From Christensenella tenuis (GTDB lineage Bacteria; Bacillota; Clostridia; Christensenellales; Christensenellaceae), in NCBI RefSeq assembly GCF_014287795.1, contig NZ_JACOON010000003.1, forward strand, positions 1 through 64,000: DNA of 64,000 bases, given 5' to 3'. A program made the translations under genes and the position numbers. Positions 25,600 through 34,575 of the stretch are shown one piece after another. Numbering within the stretch: the stretch's first letter is position 1; each line of letters opens with the position of its first letter. The notes beneath the pieces are model-generated. The model was not told where the DNA came from, did not search any database, and saw nothing but the letters and a program-made list of their open reading frames with translations.

Positions 25600-26334
25600 T
25601 CAGCCGCAGTCAAGCTGCTCCAAAAGCCGCTGCGCATAGTCGCCGTTTGGATTATCCCTTACATCCTGCGGGGTTCCCTGCTGGACGATTTTCCCTTCAT
25701 TCATAATCAGGATCCAAGTCCCCAGGCGTACCGCCTCGCGCAGGTCATGCGTCACGAATACAATCGTTACACCCGTCCGCCTGTGAATGCCAAGAATTTC
25801 ATCCTGAAGCTGTTTTCGCGTGATGCCGTCAAGGGCGCCGAACGGTTCATCCATCAAAATAATTTCCGGCTTTGCGGCAAGGGCGCGTGCAATGCCAACA
25901 CGCTGCTGCTGTCCGCCGGAAAGCTCACTGACATTTCGCGACAGCATATCCATTGGAAGCGCGGCCATGTCCATCAGTTCCTGGATTCTCTCTTCAGTCA
26001 GCCTGTTTTTTTCAAGCCGTGGTACATATTCGATATTTTCCCGTACATTGAGGTGCGGAAACAAAGCCCCGCCCTGAATCACATACCCGATTCCCCGCCG
26101 AAGCGCGATCAGGTCCGTATGGGCCGTATCCTTGCCATTCACCATCACCCGGCCGCCGTCCGGCATCAAAAGCCCATTGATCATTTTGAGCATCGTGGTT
26201 TTCCCGCCGCCCGATCCGCCGACTACGGTCAGAAAGGCCCCTTTCCGAACTTCAAAATTGAAATTCTTCAAGGCATACTTATCCCCATAGATTTTTTGTA
26301 CTTTGTCAAAAACAATGATGGTTTCCTGGTTCAT
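25600..26334 (-). CDS. OpuC-type ABC transporter, ATP-binding subunit
   Basis: 244 residues: Walker A GGSGGGKTT, Q-loop region IQGGALFPHLNVRENI, signature LSGGQQQRVGIARALA, Walker B IILMDEPFGALD and switch His in FVTHD. It is closest to glycine betaine/carnitine/choline (OpuC/OsmV) ATPases but lacks the C-terminal CBS domains used for ionic-strength sensing in OpuCA. It is the last gene of a three-gene operon, with a four-base overlap (ATGA) with the binding-protein gene. Confidence 0.9.
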   Translation of the reverse strand: MNQETIIVFDKVQKIYGDKYALKNFNFEVRKGAFLTVVGGSGGGKTTMLKMINGLLMPDGGRVMVNGKDTAHTDLIALRRGIGYVIQGGALFPHLNVRENIEYVPRLEKNRLTEERIQELMDMAALPMDMLSRNVSELSGGQQQRVGIARALAAKPEIILMDEPFGALDGITRKQLQDEILGIHRRTGVTIVFVTHDLREAVRLGTWILIMNEGKIVQQGTPQDVRDNPNGDYAQRLLEQLDCG

Positions 26335-27230
26335 AACAATCCCTTTTGCGTCAGAAAATCGATGGCCACTGTTTTTTCATCTTCCTTATCATTTTCCACA
26401 CGGTAATTGAGCTGTGCCATTTCCTCGTCAGTCAGGATACCGTCCATTTTCATCAGCACGTCCCGCAGCTCTGGATGGGCCTCAAGCGCCTCTTCCCTCA
26501 CAATCGTACCGCAGTAATAGGACGGAAAGAAATTTTTATCATCTTCCAACGTTTTCAATTCATATGCGCCAAGCGATCCATCGGTTGTAAAAGCATTGAT
26601 CACATCCACTTCGTCCGCCCCGATCGCTTGGTATTTCAACCCAATATCAAGGTCAGAGGTAGACCCAAACTGATAGCCATAGGTTTCGCAAAGCGGATCA
26701 TAGCCATCCTCACGCTCATAAAAATCATATTCCGCCCCGAATTTCATATCTGGTGTAAAAGATGCAAGATCGGAAAATGTTTCTATCTTATTCTGTTCCG
26801 CAAATTCTTCTTTCACTGCCAGGGTATATGTATTATTAAAACCATACAGTCCCACCCATTCCATATTGAATTGGTCCTTGTACTGTTCCTGTAGTTTTTG
26901 GTACATTTCATCCGGCGTTACTTCTTCCGTATTTTTGAGCACATCCGTCCAAGCTGTTCCCGTATATTCCGGATACAGGTCGAAATCTCCTTTTACCATG
27001 GCGGGATGAATATTTCCCGTGCCGCCGGCGATCCCTTTCGTGATTTCAACTTCAAGATCCGTATCCTGCTCAATCAAAGCCGCAAGCATTTCACTCAAGA
27101 TAAACTGCTCTGTCATTGGTTTGGTTGCGATCTTTATGGTATCGCCGCTTTTCCCTGCACATCCTCCGATTAAGAATGCTCCGCACAGAAGCGCCGCAAG
27201 AAGAAGCGCCGTCCATTTCCTTTTTTTCAT
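26331..27230 (-). CDS. OpuC-type substrate-binding lipoprotein
   Basis: 299 residues with a signal peptide ending in a lipobox (LIGGC, Cys about 24). The OpuAC domain follows: IATKPMTEQFILSEMLAALIEQ, GGTGNIHPAMVKGDFDLYPEYTGTAWTDVL and LYGFNNTYTLAVKEEFA are family hallmarks. The ligand is probably a quaternary amine such as betaine, carnitine or choline. In OpuC proteins this pocket is built from Tyr residues, and YPEYTG and SYYCG are candidates. It overlaps both neighbours by four bases. Confidence 0.9.
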   Translation of the reverse strand: MKKRKWTALLLAALLCGAFLIGGCAGKSGDTIKIATKPMTEQFILSEMLAALIEQDTDLEVEITKGIAGGTGNIHPAMVKGDFDLYPEYTGTAWTDVLKNTEEVTPDEMYQKLQEQYKDQFNMEWVGLYGFNNTYTLAVKEEFAEQNKIETFSDLASFTPDMKFGAEYDFYEREDGYDPLCETYGYQFGSTSDLDIGLKYQAIGADEVDVINAFTTDGSLGAYELKTLEDDKNFFPSYYCGTIVREEALEAHPELRDVLMKMDGILTDEEMAQLNYRVENDKEDEKTVAIDFLTQKGLL

Positions 27231-27883
27231 TTTGCCATTCCTTTCCCATTGATTTTCCGATACAGCTTTTTTTCAAAAATTCCGGCCACAAGATCTGCAA
27301 TGAGCGCGAGCCCCGCAATCAACAAACTGCCTGCCACCGTCATTGCCATATTATTTGTTGTAATGCCGCGGTAAATTGCTACGCCAAGCCCTCCCGCTCC
27401 CACGAAAGACGCAATACCGCACAAGGCAATCGTCATAACGATCATATTGCGCGCCCCCGCAAGGATAACGGGCATTGCCAATGGCAACTTGATTTTGAAC
27501 AATAATTGGGATTTTGTGGAACCCATTCCTTTACCCGCTTCTATAATAACCGGTGAAATTCCCTTGATCCCGGTATGCGTATTGCGCACCATAGGCAAAA
27601 GACCGTATACCGTAAGGGCAATTACCGCCGTCATATCCCCAATTCCCGTCGCTGGAACGAGAAAACCCAGCATCGCAATCGACGGAATCGTATAAATAAG
27701 ATTCGTCACTCCAAGCACTGGAAACGCGAGCTTCGCATGTTCTGAGATTACAATGCCAAAAAAAATGCCGATCAGCGCCGCAAGGCCAATCGCAATAAAA
27801 GAAAGCTGGAGGTGTTGCAGGATAAGCTGGGCAAAAAAATCCCATCGCGTTACATATAAATGAAAGACCTCTGCGATCATCAA
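27227..27883 (-). CDS. OpuC-type ABC transporter permease
   Basis: 218 residues with five to six membrane helices. The EAA-like loop reads IIEAGKGMGSTKSQLLFKIKLPLAMPVILAG (about 118-148), typical of the BPD_transp_1 family, with IRNTHTGIKGIS-like preceding text. It is the first gene of the betaine-type uptake operon, and its promoter must lie in 27884-27960. Only one permease is present, unlike the OpuCB/OpuCD pair. Confidence 0.9.
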   Translation of the reverse strand: MMIAEVFHLYVTRWDFFAQLILQHLQLSFIAIGLAALIGIFFGIVISEHAKLAFPVLGVTNLIYTIPSIAMLGFLVPATGIGDMTAVIALTVYGLLPMVRNTHTGIKGISPVIIEAGKGMGSTKSQLLFKIKLPLAMPVILAGARNMIVMTIALCGIASFVGAGGLGVAIYRGITTNNMAMTVAGSLLIAGLALIADLVAGIFEKKLYRKINGKGMAK

Positions 27884-28122
27884 TTCTTCTCCCCGTTCAG
27901 TGTATTATATTTTTAATAAACATAATTTCCCCTATTGTACCATTTTATTTTGATATATGTATTGAAAGATTAAAAAATACGTTTTCCTTTTAACCGGCAT
28001 TGATTTACTCCATCAGGAAATTTTCAGATAAAAATGCTATCTTAGGTATCTACCGCACCTTTCCGTTTTCTGAAAAACAGGGGACCCGCTAATGGGCGGG
28101 AACAAATTCCAACCTTAGGTAA
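27884..28122. other. Divergent intergenic stretch
   Basis: No gene is seen. The left part must carry the promoter of the ABC operon; the right part leads to the promoter at 28123. Confidence 0.4.
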
Positions 28123-28187
28123 TTGACAAGTACCACTGTCCATGTTATGCTTTATTTACTGAATTAGTAATTTACTAAATTAGTAAA
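28123..28187 (+). promoter_or_regulatory. Promoter with a TTAGTAA/TTACTAA dyad array
   Basis: TTGACA (28123-28128) and TATGCT (28146-28151) are 17 bases apart. Directly downstream come TTAGTAA (28164-28170), TTACTAA (28172-28178) and TTAGTAA (28180-28186), which form overlapping inverted repeats across the likely start of transcription. This looks like a strong repressor site for the next gene. No regulator gene lies beside it. Confidence 0.7.
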
Positions 28188-28208
28188 TACAGTGAATGGA
28201 GTATATTG

Positions 28209-28697
28209 ATGAAAATACCTACCAGTTTGAAACACAAACCCGTTATTGTCGTCGAGAACTACAAAAATGTTGACGGCAAGTATATAGACGATCCGAATTC
28301 TAATGCCGAGGGCCTGTCTCTCGGGCTGGCTCAATGGATGGATCGCGGAAAAATTGATATTTCCGCCAAAGTATGGAGATATACCAACCATAAATGGTCC
28401 CGGCAGTCGGAGGAAATCCCGCTTCATCGGATCCTGGATATGGCAATCCTGATATGCAGCGCATATGAATTTGTAAAGGAAAAATCCTATCGGTATCCGG
28501 AAAAATATGATCCAAACCATCCTGTCATTGACCGTATCGGTTTGAACGGGGATGCTATGAATATTGAAGTATGCACCGATAATCCGGAAATCTCCGGCGA
28601 TCTTACATTGTTTGCCGATGCGCTGAACAGCGATGGAGAAAATCTTGGTGAACGTCTTGCCGTTCTTGCCCGCCTCTTAAAAAATATGGGATATTAA
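28209..28697 (+). CDS. Small conserved-looking protein (possibly DUF6530)
   Basis: 162 residues from ATG 28209, with GGAG seven bases upstream. It has no signal peptide or membrane segment. The stretch NYKNVDGKYIDDPNSNAEG followed by LSLGLAQW, and the later SAYEFVKEKSYRYPEKYDP, looks like a conserved domain; I recall it as DUF6530 but am not certain. Function is unknown. It stands alone, with a tight promoter-operator upstream and a terminator downstream, so expression is probably conditional. Confidence 0.65.
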   Translation: MKIPTSLKHKPVIVVENYKNVDGKYIDDPNSNAEGLSLGLAQWMDRGKIDISAKVWRYTNHKWSRQSEEIPLHRILDMAILICSAYEFVKEKSYRYPEKYDPNHPVIDRIGLNGDAMNIEVCTDNPEISGDLTLFADALNSDGENLGERLAVLARLLKNMGY

Positions 28698-28721
28698 TTT
28701 CATGGTATCCTGCATAATGGC

Positions 28722-28755
28722 AAAAGCCGCATAACATAGTAATATGCGGCTTTTT
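28722..28755 (+). terminator. Terminator of the small-protein gene
   Basis: AAAAGCCGCATA and TATGCGGCTTTT form a long stem followed by a T run, 25 bases after the stop. Confidence 0.85.
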
Positions 28756-28929
28756 GCCGCGGGTCATATGGCCGCATCCTATGGTTCATATGGTTTTATT
28801 TCAGTCGTGAAAATCATTTTTCCATGGTCTTTGAAAATCCTGTATTAACTTCCTCCGGCACGCATTGACAGCGGGTTTTGAAACCATTATAGTAAGAGGG
28901 GAAACAATGAATAATGAGGAGAAGATCAC

Positions 28930-30369
28930 TTGGATTATAGAGTTTTTGATACAAGCGTTCAGGAAATCAAATACAAGGTTTTAAAGGAAGTTGCAACTCT
29001 CGCCTGGGAGGGAAACCTTGACAGCGGCCTGCTTGGGATCGCCGAAAAAATCATGCCCGGTCCAAAGCCGACGATGCGGTGCTGTATCTACAAGGAACGT
29101 GCCATCATCAACGAGCGTGTTAAGCTTGCCATGGGGGGCGATCCGGAGAATCCGAATGTTGTCGAGGTGCTGAATATCGCGTGCGACGAATGTCCGGTCG
29201 ATGGAATTCGCGTATCGGAAGCCTGCCGTGGGTGTATTGCACACCGTTGCAAAAACGTATGCCCCAAAGACGCAATTGAAATCATTGATCTTAAGGCGCA
29301 TATCAATCCCGATAAATGCGTCGAATGCGGACGCTGTGTTTCCGCTTGTCCCTATAACGCCATTACTAAGATGGTTCGTCCGTGTGAGAATGCATGTAAA
29401 GTAGGCGCTATCACTATGACGGAAGATAAGAAGGCAGATATCCACGACGAAAAATGTATTTCATGCGGCGCCTGTGTTTACCAGTGTCCGTTCGGCGCCA
29501 TTTCCGACCGCTCCTTTATTCTGGAAGCGATCAATATCTTGAAAGAGTCGGAAAATAATACGAACTATAAAGTATATGCGGTGGTCGCTCCCGCCATTTC
29601 CAGCCAGTTTAGTGGAATCAAGGTGGAACAGATGGTCGCCGGCATCAAACAGCTTGGATTTTTCAATGTAGTGGAAGCCGCCCTTGGCGCCGATATGACC
29701 GCCTATAAAGAAGCGGAAGAACTATACGAGAAAAAATTTCTCACCAGCTCCTGCTGCCCTGCTTTCGTACGTTATATTAAAACTGCATATCCTGACCTTG
29801 TACAGCATATTTCGCATAACGTCTCGCCCATGGAGGAAATTTCCACTTATCTGAAAAAGATGGATCCCCATGCGAAAATTATCTTCATCGGGCCATGTAT
29901 TGCAAAAAAAATGGAATATAAGCTCCCCGAAGTGGAAGGAATCATTGATTGTGTTATCACCTTTGAGGAATTGCTCGCGCTTTTGGACAGCCGTGGGATC
30001 GACCTCAATGAAATGCCGGAGGAGCCGCTTGATAACGCATCCTATTATGGCCGCATTTTTGCCCGAAGCGGCGGCGTTTCCGCAGCGGTTACGCAAGCGC
30101 TGAAAGAGCATGGATATGATGACTTCACCTGTAATCCTGCCGTATGCAATGGCATCGAGGAATGCAAGGTCGCCCTTCTGAAAGCTTCCCGGGGCATATT
30201 GCAGGAAAATTTCATTGAAGGAATGGCCTGCCAGGACGGCTGCATTGGCGGCGCAGCGTGCATCACGCACGGCCCGAAAGATAAAAAGCAGGTAGACGCT
30301 TACGGAAACGAAGCCAAGGAAACGACAATCAAAGAATCCATCGGCATCCTTGGAATGATCAAGGAATGA
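28930..30369 (+). CDS. Monomeric [FeFe] hydrogenase, group B-like
   Basis: 479 residues from a TTG at 28930 with GAGGAG nine bases upstream; a nearby ATG is out of frame. Fe-S clusters are bound by CRGCIAHRCKNVCP, CVECGRCVSACP and CISCGACVYQCP (about 100-195). The H-cluster motifs follow: TSSCCPAF (L1), GPCIAKKMEYK (L2) and EGMACQDGCIGGAAC (L3). L3 in most hydrogenases is MACxGGCxxGG; here Asp replaces the first Gly. Group B proteins make or use hydrogen with ferredoxin; the physiological role is poorly known. Maturases are not in the window. It is a single gene with its own terminator. Confidence 0.85.
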   Translation: MDYRVFDTSVQEIKYKVLKEVATLAWEGNLDSGLLGIAEKIMPGPKPTMRCCIYKERAIINERVKLAMGGDPENPNVVEVLNIACDECPVDGIRVSEACRGCIAHRCKNVCPKDAIEIIDLKAHINPDKCVECGRCVSACPYNAITKMVRPCENACKVGAITMTEDKKADIHDEKCISCGACVYQCPFGAISDRSFILEAINILKESENNTNYKVYAVVAPAISSQFSGIKVEQMVAGIKQLGFFNVVEAALGADMTAYKEAEELYEKKFLTSSCCPAFVRYIKTAYPDLVQHISHNVSPMEEISTYLKKMDPHAKIIFIGPCIAKKMEYKLPEVEGIIDCVITFEELLALLDSRGIDLNEMPEEPLDNASYYGRIFARSGGVSAAVTQALKEHGYDDFTCNPAVCNGIEECKVALLKASRGILQENFIEGMACQDGCIGGAACITHGPKDKKQVDAYGNEAKETTIKESIGILGMIKE

Positions 30370-30379
30370 AACATCTCAC

Positions 30380-30406
30380 GAAAAGACCGGAGCATCCGGT
30401 CTTTTT
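30380..30406 (+). terminator. Terminator between hydrogenase and pyrG, bidirectional
   Basis: AAAAGACCGGA and TCCGGTCTTTT pair around a three-base loop. The genes converge here. Confidence 0.85.
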
Positions 30407-30442
30407 TATATTCCAATAAATTTTTTGCAGGCCGGGCCGTTC

Positions 30443-32041
30443 TTATTGGCGTGCAAGCGCAGCCGCGACGAATTCGCGGAACAGTGGATGCGCCTTGTTG
30501 GGACGGCTCTTGAATTCCGGATGAAACTGAACGCCGATAAAAAAGTCCTTTTCCGGAAGTTCCACCGCTTCCACAAGCCTTCCATCCGGAGACAGCCCCG
30601 TCAGCCGCATTCCCGCCTCCTGCATTTGCCGCCTGAAATCATTGTTGAATTCATACCGGTGCCTATGCCGTTCGGCGATCTCTTCCGCGCCGTAGGCACG
30701 CTGCATGATGGAATCCGGAGCAACACGGCATGGGTACGCACCCAACCGCATCGTCCCTCCTTTTTTCTCCAGATCCACCTGATCGGGCATCAGGTCGATA
30801 ACGGAATAGACGTTATTGCCGTCAAATTCGCGCGAGTTCGCCGTTTGATATCCGAGGACATTGCGTGCATATTCAATGACCGCCACCTGCATCCCCAAAC
30901 AGATCCCGAGAAACGGCACATTGTTCTCGCGTGCATATTTTACCGCCGCGACCTTCCCCCCGATTCCCCGGCTGCCAAACCCGCCGGGGATCAATACGCC
31001 GTCCGCACCGCCAAGTTTTTCTGCCACGTTATTCTCGCCGACCGCTTCCGAATCCAGCCATATAATCTCTACATGGGCCCCGTTCTCATATCCGGCATGT
31101 GCAAGTGCTTCCGCCACGGAAAGATATGCATCGTGAAGTTGTACGTATTTCCCGACGAGGGCGATCTTCACAGGTTTTTTAGCCTTCTTGATGCGGGCGA
31201 TCATCTGCTTCCACTCCCCGAGATCAGGCTTTCCGCAATCGATATGCAACTCCCGGCACACGATATCTGCAAGTCCGTTCTGTTCGAGCATCAGGGGCGC
31301 TTGGTAAAGAATGGGAAGAGTGCGGTTTTCAATGACGCAATCTGGTTTAACGTTGCAAAAAAGTGCAATTTTTTGCTTGATGCTTTCCCCTACAGCTTCG
31401 TCGCTGCGCATTACAATAATATCGGGCATAATCCCAAAGGATTGCAGCTCCTTGACCGAATGCTGCGTAGGCTTCGACTTATGTTCACCCGAACTCTTGA
31501 TGTACGGTACCAGTGTCACATGGATAAACAGGCAATTTTCCCTGCCTACCTCGCAACTCACTTGGCGGATCGCCTCCAGAAACGGCTGGCTTTCGATATC
31601 GCCCGTTGTCCCTCCGATTTCGGTAATCACTACATCTGCACTTGTCTTTTTTCCTACGGAATAAATAAATGTCTTGATCTCGTTTGTTACATGCGGAATC
31701 ACCTGTACCGTTTCCCCAAGGTATTCCCCCTTCCGTTCCTTGGTCAGCACATTCCAATAGACCTTACCCGTCGTAAGATTGGAAAATTTGTTAAGGTCCT
31801 CGTCGATAAACCGCTCATAGTGCCCAAGGTCGAGGTCTGTCTCTGCGCCGTCATCCGTCACGAAAACTTCCCCATGTTGGAAGGGGCTCATGGTGCCCGG
31901 ATCCACGTTGATATACGGATCAAGCTTCTGGGCCGCGATTTTAAGGCCACGCGCCTTCAAAAGCCGCCCGAGGGACGCCGCTGTGATCCCTTTTCCAAGT
32001 CCCGAAACAACGCCGCCTGTCACAAAAATATATTTTGTCAT
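30443..32041 (-). CDS. pyrG: CTP synthase
   Basis: 532 residues from ATG 32041, with GAGGG seven bases upstream; the frame extends further up but without a ribosome site. The synthetase half opens KYIFVTGGVVSGLGKGITAASLGRLL (P-loop). The glutaminase half has PFLGICLGMQ (catalytic Cys) and FHPEF (His-Glu). It makes CTP from UTP, ATP and glutamine. Lying ten bases after the ANTAR gene, it is the last gene of the glutamate-synthase operon. That placement ties a glutamine-consuming enzyme to nitrogen control. Confidence 0.97.
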   Translation of the reverse strand: MTKYIFVTGGVVSGLGKGITAASLGRLLKARGLKIAAQKLDPYINVDPGTMSPFQHGEVFVTDDGAETDLDLGHYERFIDEDLNKFSNLTTGKVYWNVLTKERKGEYLGETVQVIPHVTNEIKTFIYSVGKKTSADVVITEIGGTTGDIESQPFLEAIRQVSCEVGRENCLFIHVTLVPYIKSSGEHKSKPTQHSVKELQSFGIMPDIIVMRSDEAVGESIKQKIALFCNVKPDCVIENRTLPILYQAPLMLEQNGLADIVCRELHIDCGKPDLGEWKQMIARIKKAKKPVKIALVGKYVQLHDAYLSVAEALAHAGYENGAHVEIIWLDSEAVGENNVAEKLGGADGVLIPGGFGSRGIGGKVAAVKYARENNVPFLGICLGMQVAVIEYARNVLGYQTANSREFDGNNVYSVIDLMPDQVDLEKKGGTMRLGAYPCRVAPDSIMQRAYGAEEIAERHRHRYEFNNDFRRQMQEAGMRLTGLSPDGRLVEAVELPEKDFFIGVQFHPEFKSRPNKAHPLFREFVAAALARQ

Positions 32042-32051
32042 TTTTCCCTCC

Positions 32052-32621
32052 CTATACCTCATATGTCTTAAGCAATTCTTCGGCGACCTGCCGTCTGGGG
32101 ACGCGCATATCCATCGCCTGTTTTTCAATATACCGGTGCGCCTGCGGCTCCGTCATGCCAAGCACTTGGATCAATACGCATTTGGCCCGATCGATAAGGC
32201 CCATATCTTCCAGCCTGCGCGAAAGCTTTTTGTTTTCGTTTTGAATCCCAAGCATCCGGTTGCGCGTTGCACAGGCAAGCCGGAATGTCTGGCGGAATAA
32301 TGATTTGGAGAGCGGTGTCAGCGCGAGAAGGCCACCCGCCTTTTCCACCCGTAGGATGGTTCTTGCGTCCGCATCGCTCTTCGCCACCATGATGATCCCG
32401 CAATAGCTGTTGCGCGAGGCATGCTCGGCAAGTTCCTCGCCAAACTCATCTGCGAGCGGCGCGTGGATGATCAGCAGATCAATATCCCCTCTGCTTAGCG
32501 CTCCCCGCGCATCCTTGCCGCTGCCGGCAAAGAGCACCTCATGGTCGCCATATTCTTTTATCAGGTGCACAAAAAAATCGCGTCCCTTTAAAGATCCGGA
32601 TGCAAGCAATATCCGGCTCAT
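32052..32621 (-). CDS. ANTAR-domain response regulator (RNA-binding antiterminator)
   Basis: 189 residues. The N-terminal half is a receiver-like domain (DIDLLIIHAPL holds the candidate acceptor Asp region, but the usual DD pair and Lys are degenerate: LLASGS replaces the acidic pocket). A helix leads to the ANTAR domain (about 125-185): RRLEDMGLIDRAKCVLIQVLGMTEPQAHRYIEKQAMDMRVPRRQVAEELL. ANTAR proteins bind paired RNA hairpins with AxxGxx hexaloops and prevent terminators from forming. A degenerate receiver suggests control by something other than phosphorylation. It is inside the glutamate-synthase operon, and a matching hairpin lies in the glnN leader. Confidence 0.88.
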   Translation of the reverse strand: MSRILLASGSLKGRDFFVHLIKEYGDHEVLFAGSGKDARGALSRGDIDLLIIHAPLADEFGEELAEHASRNSYCGIIMVAKSDADARTILRVEKAGGLLALTPLSKSLFRQTFRLACATRNRMLGIQNENKKLSRRLEDMGLIDRAKCVLIQVLGMTEPQAHRYIEKQAMDMRVPRRQVAEELLKTYEV

Positions 32622-32630
32622 AAGCTCCCC

Positions 32631-33344
32631 CTAATTCTGCGTATAAAGCTGATGGTAAGGATTTTTGGAATCCGGACGCAGTACGTAAAAATCGCTGTCC
32701 CATATTGTTTTTTCACTGCATTCGAAAACTTCGCAAAATTCCCTGATATACGCTTCGATCGCTTTCCTGTCTTCTTTTTCTGCTTTTTTCACGATGATTT
32801 GGCGGGGAAGGTCAGCCGGTGGCGCTTGGCACCTCAGGTATATCCTTCCGCCGTGCATACCCATTCCACAGAAATTTCCCACTGGCCGTTTGCGGCCAAG
32901 GCCGAGCACAATGATCGTGCCGCCCGCTTGGTATTCACCGAGAAAGCTTCCCGCCGCTCCACCGATTACCAGCACCGGGCTTTTCTCCTTATATTCTTTC
33001 ATGTGTATTCCCGCACGGTAGCCGACGTCGCCTTTTACAAATATTTTCCCGCCGCGCATCGCATACCCCGTCGCATCTCCCGAAGAGCCCGCAATATAAA
33101 TCGCCCCGTCGTTCATCGTGTCGCCTGTAGCGTCTTGTGCGTTGCCGTATACGGTGATGATGCTACCGTCAAGATAAGCGCCGAGCGCGTTTCCCGGCGT
33201 ACCGTGGATTACGATCTCCTTCCCTGCAAGCCCGCTGCCAATATACCTCTGGCCCATGCAATGATCGATCACGGCTTCTTTTCCCGCTGCCTTAATCTGC
33301 TCGTTCAAATCCTTGAAATGCATGCCTGCCGCATTGATATTCAT
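32631..33344 (-). CDS. Glutamate synthase GXGXG-domain subunit
   Basis: 237 residues made of the right-handed beta-helix that is the C-terminal domain of glutamate synthase large subunits. Repeated glycines are visible: GSGLAGKEIVIHGTPGNALGAYL, GDATGYAMRGGKIFVKGDVGYRAGIHMKEY and GEYQAGGTIIVLGLG. Its start overlaps the FAD-oxidoreductase stop by four bases. In the split glutamate synthase it structurally completes the FMN subunit (35007-36521). The last about 60 residues are a charged extension. Confidence 0.9.
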   Translation of the reverse strand: MNINAAGMHFKDLNEQIKAAGKEAVIDHCMGQRYIGSGLAGKEIVIHGTPGNALGAYLDGSIITVYGNAQDATGDTMNDGAIYIAGSSGDATGYAMRGGKIFVKGDVGYRAGIHMKEYKEKSPVLVIGGAAGSFLGEYQAGGTIIVLGLGRKRPVGNFCGMGMHGGRIYLRCQAPPADLPRQIIVKKAEKEDRKAIEAYIREFCEVFECSEKTIWDSDFYVLRPDSKNPYHQLYTQN

Positions 33345-34573
33345 CCTGCCGCACCTCCCAGTTTTTTATCCCTTTCCTTTCTTGAAAACGCCATCAACTG
33401 TGGTTTTTCGCTGATCAGTCCGTAATCGATCGTTTCAAGTGGCGTTTTATCCCTGATCAACGCGGTATAAATTCCTGCGCGCGCAACATTGCCAATCATA
33501 ACAAACCCCTTCAAAACACCATTTTCAGAGACGAGCATCTTGTAATCCCTGCCGCTTTTGCGAATAAACCGTTCCCCGTTATAGCTTCCGGCGGTAATCA
33601 TATGCAGACCGAAAAAACCGATGGCATTCATAGGGATTGCCTTATTATATGCCTTGATTCCTCCTGCCATATTGATCCCTGCGCACTCTCCCTGCATATA
33701 TGCGTTCGGGAGGAGCGCAAGCGGCCTTGATTCACCTGTTGTGATATCATAGCTTTCCGTGCAATCCCCAGCGGCATAGATGTCCGGCAGCGATGTTTCG
33801 CACCGCTCATTCGTTACAATTCCCTTTCGCACCTCAACCCCTGCTTTTTGTACAAGTTCCACATTGGGCCGCACTCCCACGGCGACAACCAGTATATCAA
33901 AACCGATTTCCTTCCCGCTGGACAGGAGAGCCGTATTGTCCCTGAACTCTTGCACGCCGTCCGACAGGTGGAAATGGATTCCCTGTGATTCTATGTGTTC
34001 CTGAACGGCACGGGCAGCTTCGGCTTCCAGAATACTCGGCAGGATCCCTGGCGCCAAGTCTACAACATCGATCCTCCCCGCCTTGTGCGCAATCCCCTCC
34101 GCACATTTCAGCCCGATGAGTCCCGCTCCCATGATAAGCACACGGCTATCTGCCTTAAGCGCTGCATCGAGCGCCTTTGCATCGTCAAGCGACATAAACG
34201 TATGCCGCTTCCTCACTTCCGCGAGTCCCCCGATTTCCGGGATAAACGGCCGCGAACCTGTCGCAACCAGCAGCTTATCGTATTCTATAATTGTCCCATC
34301 TTCAAGGAACAGCCATTTTTTTTGCGGTTCTATCTTTGTTGCCTTTTTGCCGAGCATAACCGTACAGTCCATCTTTTTGTAAAAATCACTGGGGCGGTAT
34401 TTCATCCGTTCTTCCGTCGTCCTTCCACACAGCAAATATGAGATCGCCGGTCGTGAATAGGTGTGGTAGGGCTCGTCCGCGACCACTACGATCTCACCGT
34501 TCTTGTCTTGCTGCCTGATTCCCTCGATGCATCCGACCGCTGCCGCGGAATTTCCAATGAGTACGTATTTCAT
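33341..34573 (-). CDS. FAD/NAD(P)-dependent oxidoreductase of the split glutamate synthase
   Basis: 410 residues. The FAD motif is VLIGNSAAAVGCIEGI at the N terminus, the NAD(P) motif VLIMGAGLIGLKCAEG (about 145) and the second FAD motif IYAAGDCTE (about 265). It is related to NADH-rubredoxin/nitrite reductase-type flavoproteins rather than to classical GltD. It probably feeds electrons through the adjacent 4Fe-4S protein to the FMN subunit. It lies two bases after the ferredoxin gene. Confidence 0.88.
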   Translation of the reverse strand: MKYVLIGNSAAAVGCIEGIRQQDKNGEIVVVADEPYHTYSRPAISYLLCGRTTEERMKYRPSDFYKKMDCTVMLGKKATKIEPQKKWLFLEDGTIIEYDKLLVATGSRPFIPEIGGLAEVRKRHTFMSLDDAKALDAALKADSRVLIMGAGLIGLKCAEGIAHKAGRIDVVDLAPGILPSILEAEAARAVQEHIESQGIHFHLSDGVQEFRDNTALLSSGKEIGFDILVVAVGVRPNVELVQKAGVEVRKGIVTNERCETSLPDIYAAGDCTESYDITTGESRPLALLPNAYMQGECAGINMAGGIKAYNKAIPMNAIGFFGLHMITAGSYNGERFIRKSGRDYKMLVSENGVLKGFVMIGNVARAGIYTALIRDKTPLETIDYGLISEKPQLMAFSRKERDKKLGGAAG

Positions 34574-34575
34574 GT

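Noticed and set aside
30425..32071. A 548-codon open frame on the plus strand opposite pyrG
   Set aside because: It is antisense to a fully conserved CTP synthase, and its product is rich in Arg, His and Phe with no motif or ribosome site.
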